Counted from the first letter of the stretch, positions 1-8,554 are shown. The stretch is 64,000 bases of DNA from M3007 sp046160625 (GCA_046160625.1 JBJXGZ010000106.1:1-64000); one strand, 5' to 3'. Notes: generated by a model from the sequence alone, not told the origin. Made by a program: numbers and translations.

Positions 1-71
1 GAACAGAGCAGTTAAGCCCGCCAGCGCCGATGGTACTGGGTCAGATGTCCCGGGAGAGTAGGTCGGTGCCA
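1..71 (+). rRNA. rrf: 5S ribosomal RNA, 3' part (5' end outside window)
   Basis: The first 71 bases match the 3' half of bacterial 5S rRNA: the GAAC...GTTAAGCCC block, the GCGCCGATGGTACTG block and the closing GGGAGAGTAGGTCGGTGCC strand. The 5' half and any 16S/23S genes lie outside the window. A strong hairpin terminator follows at 85-118, so this is the end of an rRNA operon. The exact 3' end is uncertain by a few bases. Confidence 0.9.
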
Positions 72-84
72 ACTCAATTTAGCA

Positions 85-118
85 AAATGCCTCGTTGTCT
101 TCGGACAGCGGGGCATTT
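85..118 (+). terminator. Terminator of the rRNA operon
   Basis: A 15-bp stem (85-99 with 104-118, two G-U pairs) closes a TTCG tetraloop at 100-103. It lies directly after the 5S gene and is followed by a short T-rich stretch, so it reads as the intrinsic terminator of the ribosomal RNA operon. Confidence 0.8.
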
Positions 119-152
119 CTGTTTCTACTCCTTCCAATTTTGAATCCTGACT

Positions 153-181
153 TAGGTCGGTGCAAAATCAATTTAGCAAAA
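153..181 (+). repeat. Partial copy of the 5S 3' end
   Basis: Positions 153-181 repeat the last bases of the 5S gene plus its downstream spacer (59-87): TAGGTCGGTGC, then AATCAATTTAGCAAAA with only about two differences. It lies past the terminator, so it looks like a scar of a former tandem 5S copy or of recombination between rRNA operons. Confidence 0.6.
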
Positions 182-207
182 AAATCGGGATGATGATCCC
201 TGTTTCC

Positions 208-1629
208 TCATCTTCCCGCCGTGTACAGAAGTTGTTGACGTATGTCAACTGGCTGACTGCTAGCCCCTTTGTCCGCAAACTGGCCATTGCGCCCAATGAT
301 GAAGTATTGTGGAATGGCTTCCACCCCGAAGAGGACGCCTATATTACGACCTACTCCACCAGTAGATAACAAATGCCTGCCTTTAAATGCCCGTTCAGAA
401 AGGGCGGCTCTCCAGTTGTCTGCATCCGCATCCATGGATACATTCACGATTTCAATGCCCTTTGAGTTGAATTCAGCCGCATAGTTATCCATTATTTCCA
501 TTTTACGCAGGCAAGCGCCGCACCAACTCGCCCAAAAATTAAGATACACTACCTTGCCACGCAGTTGCAACAGGCTGATTTCGTTTCCTTCAGCATCGGT
601 TGTTTCAAAGGCTGGTGCATAAGAGCCGGGTAACACCCGAGCATACTTTTGGTATAAACCCTCTACTTTTCCGTCATACATCGGATACTCATTTGTTTGT
701 AAAAATTGGGTATAAAGTGGCAATAAATCACGGTATTTTTCTGCTGAAAAAGCGGTGCTGATAATTTCCGAACGAAAAAATGCAAGCGGCTTCCCGCTCA
801 AATGTTTGCCGGCAAGTTGGTACTGACCTGCCCAAAAATCTGCTGGCTCACTGCTCGCCTTGGCCTGCTGACGTGCCATGAATGCCAACAAAAAATATCG
901 GTACCAGTCGCTTCCGAGCGATTCGCTTATAATGGGTGCTTCAAATAGAAAGTCAAAAAAATCTGGCTGAATATTGTGCCGACCAACGTACACATGGCCG
1001 TACACAAGGAGGTGATAAGCCCAGGAATAAGTAATTTCGGCGTTGAGCCATTGAGCAAAATCTGACGAAATAGCGCCTGGGTCTTGTTGTTCAGACTTTT
1101 CAAAGAGTGCAATTGATGCCGTTTTCAGACTATCGAAATAGGCTTTTAATTCGGCCGGCGGAAGGTTTTCCATCAGTTCGTTGAGCGGCATTTCCACTGC
1201 GGTCCAGTATTGACCGATTTTGAAGCGGATGTTGTTGAACTCGTTGAAATCCAAGGGGTTTTGGCGAAGATATTCTGATAGAAGATGGTTGTTCACCCCC
1301 GCTATTCCACCAAAATTAACGGCTAATGGAAATTGAAACGCATCAATTCTTAGGGTTAAAGAATCATCCGGAGAAAGGAAAATAGCCAAATTTTCGTCGT
1401 TGAAAATCAAGAACGCCAACTGAGCTTCTAATAGAACAGCCTCAATTGAAAAACGTGATTGACCATCCAATATACCATAGTAGTGCCCATCGTGCCCATC
1501 TATGTAACGCTGCGGCACAAGCACCTCCACCCGAGTACCTGGCGTGGCGTTGCGGATTTGACCCGAAACAAATGCTGCTTGGGCCAGTGTGGGGAGTAGA
1601 AAAAATAAAAGATTGAAAAGTTTTCCCAT
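208..1629 (-). CDS. TlpA-like thioredoxin-fold periplasmic protein
   Basis: A secreted protein of about 473 residues. A typical signal peptide starts at the chosen ATG (1629): MGKLFNLLFFLL followed by a cleavable ...LAQAA. An ATG at 1650 and further in-frame codons upstream exist but would bury the signal peptide. The N-terminal two thirds is a helical/beta region like the DUF4369-type N-terminal part of Bacteroidota TlpA proteins. The last about 140 residues are a thioredoxin/AhpC-TSA domain with the redox motif WCGAC near residue 366-370 inside FWASWCGACLRKME. Family knowledge: such proteins act as thiol-disulfide reductases in the periplasm, for example in cytochrome c maturation or protein disulfide handling. 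The substrate is not shown by the sequence. It is transcribed away from upp, with which it shares a short spacer holding small direct repeats (TCCACCAATCAC). Confidence 0.85.
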   Translation of the reverse strand: MGKLFNLLFFLLPTLAQAAFVSGQIRNATPGTRVEVLVPQRYIDGHDGHYYGILDGQSRFSIEAVLLEAQLAFLIFNDENLAIFLSPDDSLTLRIDAFQFPLAVNFGGIAGVNNHLLSEYLRQNPLDFNEFNNIRFKIGQYWTAVEMPLNELMENLPPAELKAYFDSLKTASIALFEKSEQQDPGAISSDFAQWLNAEITYSWAYHLLVYGHVYVGRHNIQPDFFDFLFEAPIISESLGSDWYRYFLLAFMARQQAKASSEPADFWAGQYQLAGKHLSGKPLAFFRSEIISTAFSAEKYRDLLPLYTQFLQTNEYPMYDGKVEGLYQKYARVLPGSYAPAFETTDAEGNEISLLQLRGKVVYLNFWASWCGACLRKMEIMDNYAAEFNSKGIEIVNVSMDADADNWRAALSERAFKGRHLLSTGGVGRNIGVLFGVEAIPQYFIIGRNGQFADKGASSQPVDIRQQLLYTAGR

Positions 1630-1803
1630 TTTTCTGCGATTAAGAAACATTGCCGAAAGGTAAGCAGAAACGTAATGCAGTAATTTCCAAGTAGGAAAAC
1701 CATGCAGGCAAGTTGTAATTTTGTGAGAATATCCACCAATCACCCCTCTTTCGTCCCGAGCAATCGGGACCACGGCGGGTAAACAATCCACCAATCACCA
1801 CCC

Positions 1804-2448
1804 ATGCTTTTCAACCTTGCTACCCAAGACTCGATTGCCAACCGTTTTATCGCGGAACTGCGCAATGCAGAAACCCAGCAAGACCGCTCACGCTTTCGTC
1901 GCAACCTGGAGCGCGTGGGCGAGGTGTTGGCCTACGAAATCTCCCAAACACTTGTATACGAACCCGTTACGGTGGATACCCCGCTTGGTGCAGCAACAAT
2001 CATGCTCCCAACACAACGCGTGGTGTTGGCCACCATTCTTCGCGCAGGGCTGCCCTTTCACCAGGGCATGTTAAACTACTTTGACGCAGCTGACAACGTG
2101 TTTATCGCGGCCTACCGCAAACACCATAAAGACGGATCCTTCGAGATACAATTGGACTATATGAGCAAGGTTAACCTCGACGACTGTGTACTCATCATCG
2201 CCGACCCGATGCTTGCCACGGGTGCTTCCGTGAACCTCGCGCTCAAAGAACTCGAACGTTTTGGCAAACCTGCTGCACTCCATGTAGCCACAGTGATTGC
2301 CAGTACCACAGGGGTGGAGGCTGTGAATCGCCGTTGGCCCAAGGCCCGCATTTGGACCGGCGCAGTAGACGAGGAACTGACTGCTAAGTCTTATATCGTG
2401 CCTGGTTTGGGCGATGCAGGGGATTTGGCTTTTGGGGAGAAGCTGTGA
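1804..2448 (+). CDS. upp: Uracil phosphoribosyltransferase
   Basis: A cytosolic pyrimidine-salvage enzyme of 214 residues, the normal family length. It converts uracil and PRPP to UMP and pyrophosphate. The PRPP-binding loop is clear (ADPMLATGASV, around residues 133-143), as are the conserved T-V-x-TPLG region and ILRAGLPF motif. The uracil-binding C-terminal signature IVPGLGDAGDLAFG closes the protein. Start ATG 1804 gives the usual N-terminus. It is followed 22 bases later by the LolD-type ATPase, so the two may be co-transcribed, although no functional link is known. Confidence 0.95.
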   Translation: MLFNLATQDSIANRFIAELRNAETQQDRSRFRRNLERVGEVLAYEISQTLVYEPVTVDTPLGAATIMLPTQRVVLATILRAGLPFHQGMLNYFDAADNVFIAAYRKHHKDGSFEIQLDYMSKVNLDDCVLIIADPMLATGASVNLALKELERFGKPAALHVATVIASTTGVEAVNRRWPKARIWTGAVDEELTAKSYIVPGLGDAGDLAFGEKL

Positions 2449-2470
2449 ACTTTTTCCGACCTTTGCCCCT

Positions 2471-3124
2471 ATGGTACTTGAAGCCAAAGACATCCACAAA
2501 TCATACGGCCCGCTTGAAATCCTCAAAGGGGTGAATCTCGAAATCCCGAAGGGTGAAATCCTGAGTATCGTCGGTAAGTCCGGCGCGGGCAAAAGCACGC
2601 TACTACATATCCTTGGTACGCTCGACTGGGCCGATAAGGGCCAGATGAACATTGCTGGTCAGCGTATTAAATCTTTGAATGCTAATCAGTTGGCGGCATT
2701 TCGAAACCGGCACATCGGTTTTGTATTTCAGTTTCACCATTTGTTGCCGGAGTTCACTGCGCTTGAAAACGTGTGCATACCAGGCTACATTCAGCGAAAA
2801 AGTGATGCTGCCGTGAAACGCCGCGCCGAAGAACTGCTCGACTATCTCGGCCTTCATGATCGCCTTACACATAAACCAATGCAACTCTCCGGCGGCGAAC
2901 AGCAGCGCGTCGCCGTGGCCAGAGCGCTTGTCAACCAACCTGACATTATCTTCGCCGACGAGCCAACAGGCAACCTCGACTCTACCGCTTCCAAAGACCT
3001 CCACCAACTCATCCGCCAACTACGCGACGACTATGGACAAACCTTTGTCATCGTGACGCACAATAGGGAATTGGCTGAACTTTCGGACCGGTGTCTGGAG
3101 ATGAAAGATGGACTATTGGTGTAA
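2471..3124 (+). CDS. lolD: LolD-type ABC transporter ATPase
   Basis: A 217-residue ABC ATPase of the MacB/LolD class. Walker A is GKSGAGKST (about residues 35-43), the Q-loop is VFQFHHLLPEFTALENV, the signature is LSGGEQQRVAVARAL, Walker B is IIFADEPTGNLD, and the H-loop is VTHNREL. The FQFHHLLPEFTALENV stretch is typical of LolD, which energises release of lipoproteins from the inner membrane to the LolA carrier. The LolC/E-type permease is not in the window, so the specific partner is inferred. The start at 2471 (MVLEAKDIHKSYG) is chosen because it begins the standard domain; an upstream ATG at 2414 overlaps upp. Confidence 0.85.
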   Translation: MVLEAKDIHKSYGPLEILKGVNLEIPKGEILSIVGKSGAGKSTLLHILGTLDWADKGQMNIAGQRIKSLNANQLAAFRNRHIGFVFQFHHLLPEFTALENVCIPGYIQRKSDAAVKRRAEELLDYLGLHDRLTHKPMQLSGGEQQRVAVARALVNQPDIIFADEPTGNLDSTASKDLHQLIRQLRDDYGQTFVIVTHNRELAELSDRCLEMKDGLLV

Positions 3125-3163
3125 ACTGATAAACAGTACAACAGCAAAACAGGAGAATATAAA

Positions 3164-4297
3164 ATGAATAATCGCGCCTCCACCTCCCTATTTCCCGGGT
3201 TTAATATTTCCTTTTTACTTCTTGTAAGTTGCGTTTTTTCGTGTGCCTCTTCCAACAAGCCAGCCATTGATTTTCAAGCGGTTAAATTTTCCGTTCGACC
3301 CAAAAACATCATTTTCCTTATCGGTGATGGCATGGCGGCGGCACAAGTGTCGGCACATATCTATTGGATGGGCGTGGGCAAAACTGTGTTCGAGCAATTC
3401 CCGGTAGTGGGTTTTCACAAGAGTCATGCCTCCAATTTTCGGGTAACGGATTCGGCAGCAGGCGCAACGGCTTTTGCCTGTGGTGAAAAGACCACAATAG
3501 GCGCTATTGGCGTGCTGCCTCCTGATGATCAACCCTGCCCTACCATTTTGGAAGACCTTGATCGCAGGGGTTTTGCAACGGGGATGGTAACGACCTGCAC
3601 GGCTACCCACGCCACGCCTGCTTGTTTTATCTCCCACCGCGAACTTCGGGCATACACGGAGGATATTGCACTGGACTACCTTCGTACTCCCTTCGACTGT
3701 TTGATCGCAGGAGGCGAAAACATGTTCAAACTTCGCCCTGACAAACTCAATTTGGTGGATTCCCTGCGGGCGCGCGGTTATGTGGTTAGGCTGGGCACTA
3801 GTTTTAACAATCTCCCGCTCGATGGCTCCCGGCCTTTTGTGAATTTCACCAATGAAATGGAACCAATTTCAGCATCCTCCGGGCGTACATATCTGCCTAA
3901 GGCTACCCGTTTGGCTTGTGACTTTCTGGAAAAGCGTTCAGAAAAAGGCTTCTTCTTGATGGTGGAAGGAAGTCAAATTGATTGGGCTGGCCATTCCAAT
4001 AATCACCAATGGCTTCGTGCTGAAATGGCCGATTTTGACAAAACAGTACAAGCGGCCATGGAGTTTGCGGCTTCTAATGGAGAAACCCTTGTCGTCGTTA
4101 CGGGTGACCACGAGTGCGGCGGTCTTGCCCTCACACAGTCGGAATTTCGAAAACAGTTCAAGCCATCCTTTTCTACCAAAGTGCACACTGCGGCCATGGT
4201 GCCGGTTTTTGCCTATGGCCCTCAGGCGGCGTTGTTTTCTGGGGTGTACGAGAACACTGAGATATATTTTAAGATGCGGGCTGCATTAGGTTTTTAA
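3164..4297 (+). CDS. Alkaline phosphatase family lipoprotein
   Basis: A 377-residue exported phosphomonoesterase. The N-terminus has a hydrophobic stretch ending in Cys residues (LLLVSC...FSC), suggesting a lipoprotein or a cleaved signal peptide. Alkaline phosphatase motifs are present in order: metal-binding LIGDGM (about residue 51), nucleophile region TDSAAGATAFACG, MVTTCTATHATPA, metal-binding MVEGSQIDWAGH, and VVVTGDHECGG near residue 320. The nucleophile serine lies in DSAAGA, where E. coli PhoA has DSAAS. It probably releases phosphate from organic phosphate in the periplasm or at the cell surface. A purine-rich AGGAG sits 10 bases before the ATG, which is unusual for this genome. The gene stands alone after lolD and no Pho-type operator was recognised. 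Confidence 0.9.
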   Translation: MNNRASTSLFPGFNISFLLLVSCVFSCASSNKPAIDFQAVKFSVRPKNIIFLIGDGMAAAQVSAHIYWMGVGKTVFEQFPVVGFHKSHASNFRVTDSAAGATAFACGEKTTIGAIGVLPPDDQPCPTILEDLDRRGFATGMVTTCTATHATPACFISHRELRAYTEDIALDYLRTPFDCLIAGGENMFKLRPDKLNLVDSLRARGYVVRLGTSFNNLPLDGSRPFVNFTNEMEPISASSGRTYLPKATRLACDFLEKRSEKGFFLMVEGSQIDWAGHSNNHQWLRAEMADFDKTVQAAMEFAASNGETLVVVTGDHECGGLALTQSEFRKQFKPSFSTKVHTAAMVPVFAYGPQAALFSGVYENTEIYFKMRAALGF

Positions 4298-4359
4298 AAA
4301 TAATCTTTGGAAACCGCCGCTTGAATCACCCCTCATTCAAAACTTTCGGGAACATTCCC

Positions 4360-4390
4360 TTTGAATACAAAATATATTGCCTTACTTTTG
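4360..4390 (+). promoter_or_regulatory. Bacteroidota-type promoter of rpsO
   Basis: TTTG at 4360-4363 and TACTTTTG at 4383-4390 are separated by exactly 19 bases, which fits the Bacteroidota primary-sigma consensus TTTG-N19-TAnnTTTG. Transcription would begin near 4397, giving rpsO a leader of about 100 bases, long enough to hold S15 autoregulatory structure (inference). Confidence 0.7.
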
Positions 4391-4499
4391 CCCCCGCTAA
4401 AAGCGGATGGATAGGCAATAACTGCCGTTTGACCCTCGGAAATTCGTTTTTGGTACAGAGTATCACTTCATCACTCTATCACCTCATCACTTTATAACA

Positions 4500-4775
4500 A
4501 TGGCAGTCTATTACAGCAAAGAAAAAATCGCCGAAATCACAGCGAAGTATGGCGAAAAGCCCAACGACACGGGCAACACAGAAGTACAAGTGGCGCTTCT
4601 TACCTACCGCATCGAGTGCCTTTCTGACCACCTCCGCAAGTTCAAAAAAGACCACTCTACGCGCCGCGCCCTGCTCACTATGGTAGGCCAACGCAAAAGT
4701 TTCTTGTCTTACTACGCCAAGAAAGACATTTACAAATATCGCGCACTCATCGAAAAACTCGGTCTGCGTAAATAA
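4500..4775 (+). CDS. rpsO: 30S ribosomal protein S15
   Basis: A 91-residue protein with the S15 fold signatures: the N-terminal DTGNTEVQVALLTYRI region, the HSTRRALLTMVGQR rRNA-binding loop and the closing YRALIEKLGLRK. S15 binds 16S rRNA early in assembly of the 30S platform. The gene has its own promoter and ends in a strong terminator at 4787-4827. It precedes pnp in the rpsO-pnp order that is widely conserved in bacteria, although the 480-base gap and terminator separate the two units here. Confidence 0.97.
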   Translation: MAVYYSKEKIAEITAKYGEKPNDTGNTEVQVALLTYRIECLSDHLRKFKKDHSTRRALLTMVGQRKSFLSYYAKKDIYKYRALIEKLGLRK

Positions 4776-4786
4776 TCAAACCTTAC

Positions 4787-4827
4787 AAAAATCCGTCCCG
4801 GTTCAACGAATTGGGGCGGATTTTTTT
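4787..4827 (+). terminator. Terminator of rpsO
   Basis: A 13-bp stem (4787-4799 with 4813-4825, one G-U pair) leads into a run of seven T at 4821-4827, a classical intrinsic terminator 11 bases after the rpsO stop codon. Confidence 0.9.
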
Positions 4828-4956
4828 ACATCCCCCAAGTCCGTCATTGAAACCCGCCTGCCTTAATAAATCCGTCCTGATAAAAGGGGCGTTCAGATAT
4901 TTTTCACCCGTCCGGGTTTGTGCAGAGCAATGCGCTTTTCGCTAAAAATGCCCCTC

Positions 4957-5152
4957 AGACACGGGGAAAACTTGCCAAAAACGGGGATTAATGTTCCCCC
5001 ACACAAAGACACAGGTTATGATGTATGATGTATGATGTATGAATACGGAACGATTTATGCTTCATACATCATACATCATACATCATACATCCCGGCTTCG
5101 CCGCCTGCCTCTTTGTGTGATTTTTTCGGTTTTTGCGCATTTTCCCCACAGC
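4957..5152. repeat. Nested long palindrome between rpsO and pnp
   Basis: The gap holds no gene. Its core is a perfect 26-bp inverted repeat (5018-5043 with 5061-5086) whose arms are themselves tandem copies of a TATGATG-like word. Outside it, CACACAAAG (5000-5008) pairs with CTTTGTGTG (5110-5118), and weaker pairing extends to about 4957 and 5152. A run of CTGCTACTG-like words (5170-5226) follows. It may act as a processing or termination structure upstream of pnp, or be a mobile palindromic repeat. Confidence 0.75.
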
Positions 5153-5256
5153 CTGATTCGGCTTTACTGTGAACTGCTACTGCTAAGTGCCACTGGCTAC
5201 TGCCAACTGTTACTGCCTACTGCTACTAAACTTCGGGCATAACTTGTTCTTTAACA

Positions 5257-7578
5257 ATGGGAAAGCAAATCCCGCTGCGTACCACGTTCAACTTACCTGA
5301 CGGACGTGAGATCGCGCTCGAAACGGGCAAATTAGCTGCACAAGCCGACGGAGCTGTACTCCTCCGCATGGGCGACACGATGCTTCTTTGCACAATCGTA
5401 AGTGCCCTAAAGGCCAAAGAAGGCCAACCATTCTTCCCACTATCTGTGGATTACCAGGAAAAATTTGCCGCCGTAGGACGTATTCCAGGTAATTTTTTCC
5501 GCCGCGAGACGCGCCTTTCGGACTACGAAATCCTCATCAGCCGCTTGGTGGACCGTGCCCTGCGTCCGCTCTTTCCGGATGGCTACATGAACGACACGCA
5601 GGTAATCATCAACCTTATCAGTGCTGACAAAGACATTATGCCAGACGCTTTGGCTGGTTTGGTCTGTTCGGCAGCCGTTGCGGTGAGCGACATCCCTGTA
5701 GAGGCTCTATTTTCCGAAGTTCGTGTGGCACGGATAAATGGTGAGTTCGTTATCAATCCTGGTCGCAAAGCACTCGAAACAGCAGACATGGATTTCATTG
5801 TAGCCGCCACCAAAACCGACATCACGATGGTGGAAGGCGAAGCCGATGAGTGCCAGGAAGCTGAACTTGTGGCTGCGATGAAATTCGCGCACGAGGCCAT
5901 CAAAACCCAAATCGAAGCGCAAGAACGTCTGGCTAAACTTGTGGGCGAAAAAGCTCTGGTAAAAAGACCACTGCCTGAAGTGCCAGAAAACGAAGCGCTG
6001 AAAATGCGCATCGAAGCCCTTGCAAGCCCAGACATTTACACCCTTGCCCGCAGTGCTGCTGACAAAGACACGCGCAAAACGCGTCTGGAAGAAATCAAGA
6101 CCGAGACTATGGCCAAGGTGCTCGAAGAGTTTGGCGAAGAAACCATGGAAGAGTGGAAATTGGCTGCCGAACGCTATTTTGATAAACTAAAAAAGCACGT
6201 CATCCGCGACATGGTGCTGACCGACAGCAGGCGCCTTGACGGACGCAAGTTCGACGAAGTGCGCAGCATCTGGTGCGAAGTGGATTACCTGCCCTCAGCG
6301 CATGGCTCGGCACTTTTTACACGTGGAGAAACTCAATCCCTCACGTCGCTTACCCTTGGCACGAAGCAAGACAAAGCGTTGATTGACATTGCGCTGGATC
6401 CGCATGACGACAAATTCCTGTTGCACTACAATTTTCCGCCTTATTCTACTGGCGAGGTGAAACCTATGCGCGGTCCTGGTCGCCGGGAAGTTGGCCACGC
6501 AAATTTGGCAGGCCGTTCCATCCGCAAGGTGTTCCCGGCAGATTTTGCGTACACCGTACGCGTGGTATCCGATATTCTTGAATCTAACGGCTCCTCTTCC
6601 ATGGCTACCGTGTGCGCCGGTTCGCTCGCGCTGATGGATGGTGGGGTGCCAATCAAGGCTCCTGTAGCAGGTATCGCCATGGGTGCCATTGCCGATGAAA
6701 AAGGTCGCATTGCGATCCTTTCTGACATCCTTGGTGACGAGGACGCATTGGGCGATATGGACTTCAAAGTGACCGGGACGGCCAAAGGCATTTGCGGTAC
6801 ACAGATGGACATCAAAATTGACGGAATGCCTTACGAGATGCTTACCAAAGCACTCCTGCAAGCCCGTGAAGGACGTTTGCATATCTTGGGCGAAATGGCA
6901 AAAGCGATTGCCGCGCCTCGTGAAGACCTGAAACCACACGCACCTCGCGTAGTAGAGTTCCGCATCGAGCGCGACTACATCGGGGCGGTCATCGGACCTG
7001 GCGGCAAGATTATACAAGAAATGCAGCGCCAGACTGGAACGACTATCAGTATCGAGGAAGATGAAAAAGGCGGTATCGTGGCCATCTTCGGCCCCAACAA
7101 AGAAGCCCTGGATTCGGCTTATGGTCGCATCCAACAAATCGTATTCATGCCAGAAGTAGGTTCAATATTCGAAGGCGAAGTGGAAGAACTGGCCGATTAT
7201 GGCGCGTTTATCAAGTTCAAAGGCAAAACTGGCTTGTTGCACGTGTCGGAATATGACCACCGTCGCATCGAACACATCAGCGAAGTGCTGAAAGTAGGTG
7301 AAACGGTCAAGTTCAAAATACTGGACGTGGACCCAAAAACGGGCAAGATGAAACTCTCTCGCCGTGCTATCGTAGCCAAGCCTGACGGCACTATGCCGAC
7401 CGATGAGGAGAACGAAGCCCGTGCCAATCGCGGTGGTGGTGGCGACCGTGGCGGAGATCGTCGTGGTGGCGGTGGCGGTCGTGGCGGTGATGATCGTCGT
7501 GGCGGAGGAGGTGGAGGCCGTGGTGGCGATGATCGTCGTGGCGGTGGTGGTGGATTTGGTGGAGGTGGCAGACGATAG
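5257..7578 (+). CDS. pnp: Polyribonucleotide nucleotidyltransferase (PNPase)
   Basis: A 773-residue 3'-to-5' phosphorolytic exoribonuclease for mRNA decay. Two RNase PH-like domains (about residues 10-240 and 320-550) are joined by the helical linker. The first carries FFRRETRLSDYEILISRLVDRALRPLFP-type family sequence. The KH domain (about 568-625) has the GPGGK loop. The S1 domain (about 633-704) begins GSIFEGEVEELADYGAF. The last about 50 residues (from about 722) are an RGG/DRRGGGGG repeat tail, an extra beyond most PNPases that probably adds RNA binding or self-association. The start at 5257 gives the standard N-terminus. It follows rpsO, as in many bacteria, across a long palindromic spacer. 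Confidence 0.97.
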   Translation: MGKQIPLRTTFNLPDGREIALETGKLAAQADGAVLLRMGDTMLLCTIVSALKAKEGQPFFPLSVDYQEKFAAVGRIPGNFFRRETRLSDYEILISRLVDRALRPLFPDGYMNDTQVIINLISADKDIMPDALAGLVCSAAVAVSDIPVEALFSEVRVARINGEFVINPGRKALETADMDFIVAATKTDITMVEGEADECQEAELVAAMKFAHEAIKTQIEAQERLAKLVGEKALVKRPLPEVPENEALKMRIEALASPDIYTLARSAADKDTRKTRLEEIKTETMAKVLEEFGEETMEEWKLAAERYFDKLKKHVIRDMVLTDSRRLDGRKFDEVRSIWCEVDYLPSAHGSALFTRGETQSLTSLTLGTKQDKALIDIALDPHDDKFLLHYNFPPYSTGEVKPMRGPGRREVGHANLAGRSIRKVFPADFAYTVRVVSDILESNGSSSMATVCAGSLALMDGGVPIKAPVAGIAMGAIADEKGRIAILSDILGDEDALGDMDFKVTGTAKGICGTQMDIKIDGMPYEMLTKALLQAREGRLHILGEMAKAIAAPREDLKPHAPRVVEFRIERDYIGAVIGPGGKIIQEMQRQTGTTISIEEDEKGGIVAIFGPNKEALDSAYGRIQQIVFMPEVGSIFEGEVEELADYGAFIKFKGKTGLLHVSEYDHRRIEHISEVLKVGETVKFKILDVDPKTGKMKLSRRAIVAKPDGTMPTDEENEARANRGGGGDRGGDRRGGGGGRGGDDRRGGGGGGRGGDDRRGGGGGFGGGGRR

Positions 7579-7591
7579 GACAAAACGTGAC

Positions 7592-7622
7592 CGTGTGGCA
7601 CACTTCCAAGGTGTGCCACACG
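7592..7622. repeat. Palindrome after pnp (GTGTGCCACAC family)
   Basis: A perfect 12-bp inverted repeat (7592-7603 with 7611-7622) around a 7-base loop sits between the convergent ends of pnp and the PaaD-like gene, where it can serve as a terminator for both. Its arm AGGTGTGCCACAC recurs in the hairpin at 8143-8171 on the other side of the PaaD-like gene, so it belongs to a dispersed family. Confidence 0.75.
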
Positions 7623-7628
7623 TCCACT

Positions 7629-8129
7629 TCAATGACACTTAAAATAATCAAACGGCTCCAAACACTCCTGGCATCGGAACAATGCTTTGCAAGCCGTAGA
7701 GCCAAACTGCGAAATCATTTCTGTGTCGGTAGAGCCACAATGCGGGCAAACCAAAGCGCGGCGTTCTCCAAACAAGGCTTTCTTATCAAGACTCGCCTCG
7801 GCGGGCGGTGCAATGCCATATTCCTGTAGTTTTCGGCGGCCATCTTCTGAGAGCCAAGCCGTTGTCCAGGCAGGAGAGAGAATCGTGACGACCCGAACAT
7901 TTTCAAATCCTGCTTCTTGCAAGGCAGCCCGGATATTAACTTCTATAACACCCATTGCAGGGCAGCCGCTGTAGGTGGGGGTTATCACAACTTCCAAGGC
8001 TCCATCATCTGCGAAGCGCACATCGCGGATGATGCCGAGGTCGTCCACCGTGAGCACGGGGATTTCAGGATCCGTCACCGATTCGAGGGTCTGGCGGGCG
8101 CGGAGCAGGAGTTCGTTATTGCTGGGCAT
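7629..8129 (-). CDS. PaaD-like iron-sulfur/DUF59 protein
   Basis: A 166-residue protein. The N-terminal DUF59/MIP18 domain includes SVTDPEIPVLTVDDLGI and ITPTYSGCPAMGVIEVNI. The C-terminus is a zinc- or iron-binding Cys-rich tail with CPHC, a CKALFRCQEC block and a final C, which is the architecture of PaaD (PaaJ). PaaD is the maturation factor of the phenylacetyl-CoA epoxygenase PaaABCE. No other paa gene lies in the window, so the pathway assignment rests on family architecture only. The start at 8129 (MPSNNELL) is preferred over upstream in-frame codons at 8171, because those run through the palindrome at 8143-8171. The gene is convergent with pnp and followed upstream by a rhodanese on the same strand. 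Confidence 0.8.
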   Translation of the reverse strand: MPSNNELLLRARQTLESVTDPEIPVLTVDDLGIIRDVRFADDGALEVVITPTYSGCPAMGVIEVNIRAALQEAGFENVRVVTILSPAWTTAWLSEDGRRKLQEYGIAPPAEASLDKKALFGERRALVCPHCGSTDTEMISQFGSTACKALFRCQECLEPFDYFKCH

Positions 8130-8142
8130 TTTTTTCAATAAA

Positions 8143-8171
8143 GTGAGGTACACCTCAAAGGTGTGCCACAC
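8143..8171. repeat. Palindrome upstream of the PaaD-like gene
   Basis: Arms 8143-8155 and 8159-8171 form a 13-bp imperfect inverted repeat with a 3-base loop. The right arm AGGTGTGCCACAC is shared with the hairpin at 7592-7622. It lies just before the start codon of the PaaD-like gene and encodes the apparent upstream extension of that frame. Confidence 0.65.
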
Positions 8172-8189
8172 TTTGCTTTACAACAGTAC

Positions 8190-8501
8190 CTACGGCTTAG
8201 TGTTCCCGTAAGTTTCCTGCCAAGCCAGTACGCCCCCTTTAAGGTTCAGCACATTTTTGAAACCGTTGGCGAGCAGGAGACCCTGTGCCATGCCCGAACG
8301 GGAGCCGGAGCGACAATGCAAAACAATTAATTCGTCTTTGTGCGCTTCGAGTTCGTACATCGAGTTCACAAGTGTGTTGAGCGGGATAAGTTGCGCACCG
8401 AGGTTGAATTCTTCGTATTCCCATGGTTCGCGCACGTCAATGAAGACGAACTGCTCGCCCGCTTGGAGCTTTTGGCGGAGGTCTTGTACTGTGATTTCCA
8501 T
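8190..8501 (-). CDS. Single-domain rhodanese
   Basis: A cytosolic protein of 103 residues consisting of one rhodanese domain. It has FIDVREPWEYEEFNL near the N-terminus and the active-site loop LHCRSGSRSG with its catalytic Cys, and ends in the LKGGVLAWQ motif. Members accept and pass on sulfane sulfur as a protein persulfide, often serving iron-sulfur or thio-cofactor assembly. The start at 8501 (MEITVQDLRQ) is preferred because the frame upstream (to 8564) is made of palindromic repeat. It lies on the same strand as, and upstream of, the PaaD-like gene with about 60 bases between; joint transcription is possible and would fit a shared Fe-S/sulfur role (inference). Confidence 0.85.
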   Translation of the reverse strand: MEITVQDLRQKLQAGEQFVFIDVREPWEYEEFNLGAQLIPLNTLVNSMYELEAHKDELIVLHCRSGSRSGMAQGLLLANGFKNVLNLKGGVLAWQETYGNTKP

Positions 8502-8554
8502 GTGCGAAGGTTTTGAAAAATTTTTGAGATACTTGGGGAAATCTTCTTTAGCAC

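Noticed and set aside
4391..4499. S15-binding regulatory RNA in the rpsO leader
   Set aside because: The leader is long enough, but no specific pseudoknot or 16S-mimic could be verified by eye.
7162..7705. Pro/Arg- or His-rich reading frames on the minus strand over the end of pnp
   Set aside because: Shadow frames of the Gly/Arg-rich PNPase tail; no start signal or conserved domain.
7629..8129. Complete phenylacetate degradation locus
   Set aside because: Only the PaaD-like gene is here; no paaA, B, C, E or CoA ligase in the window.
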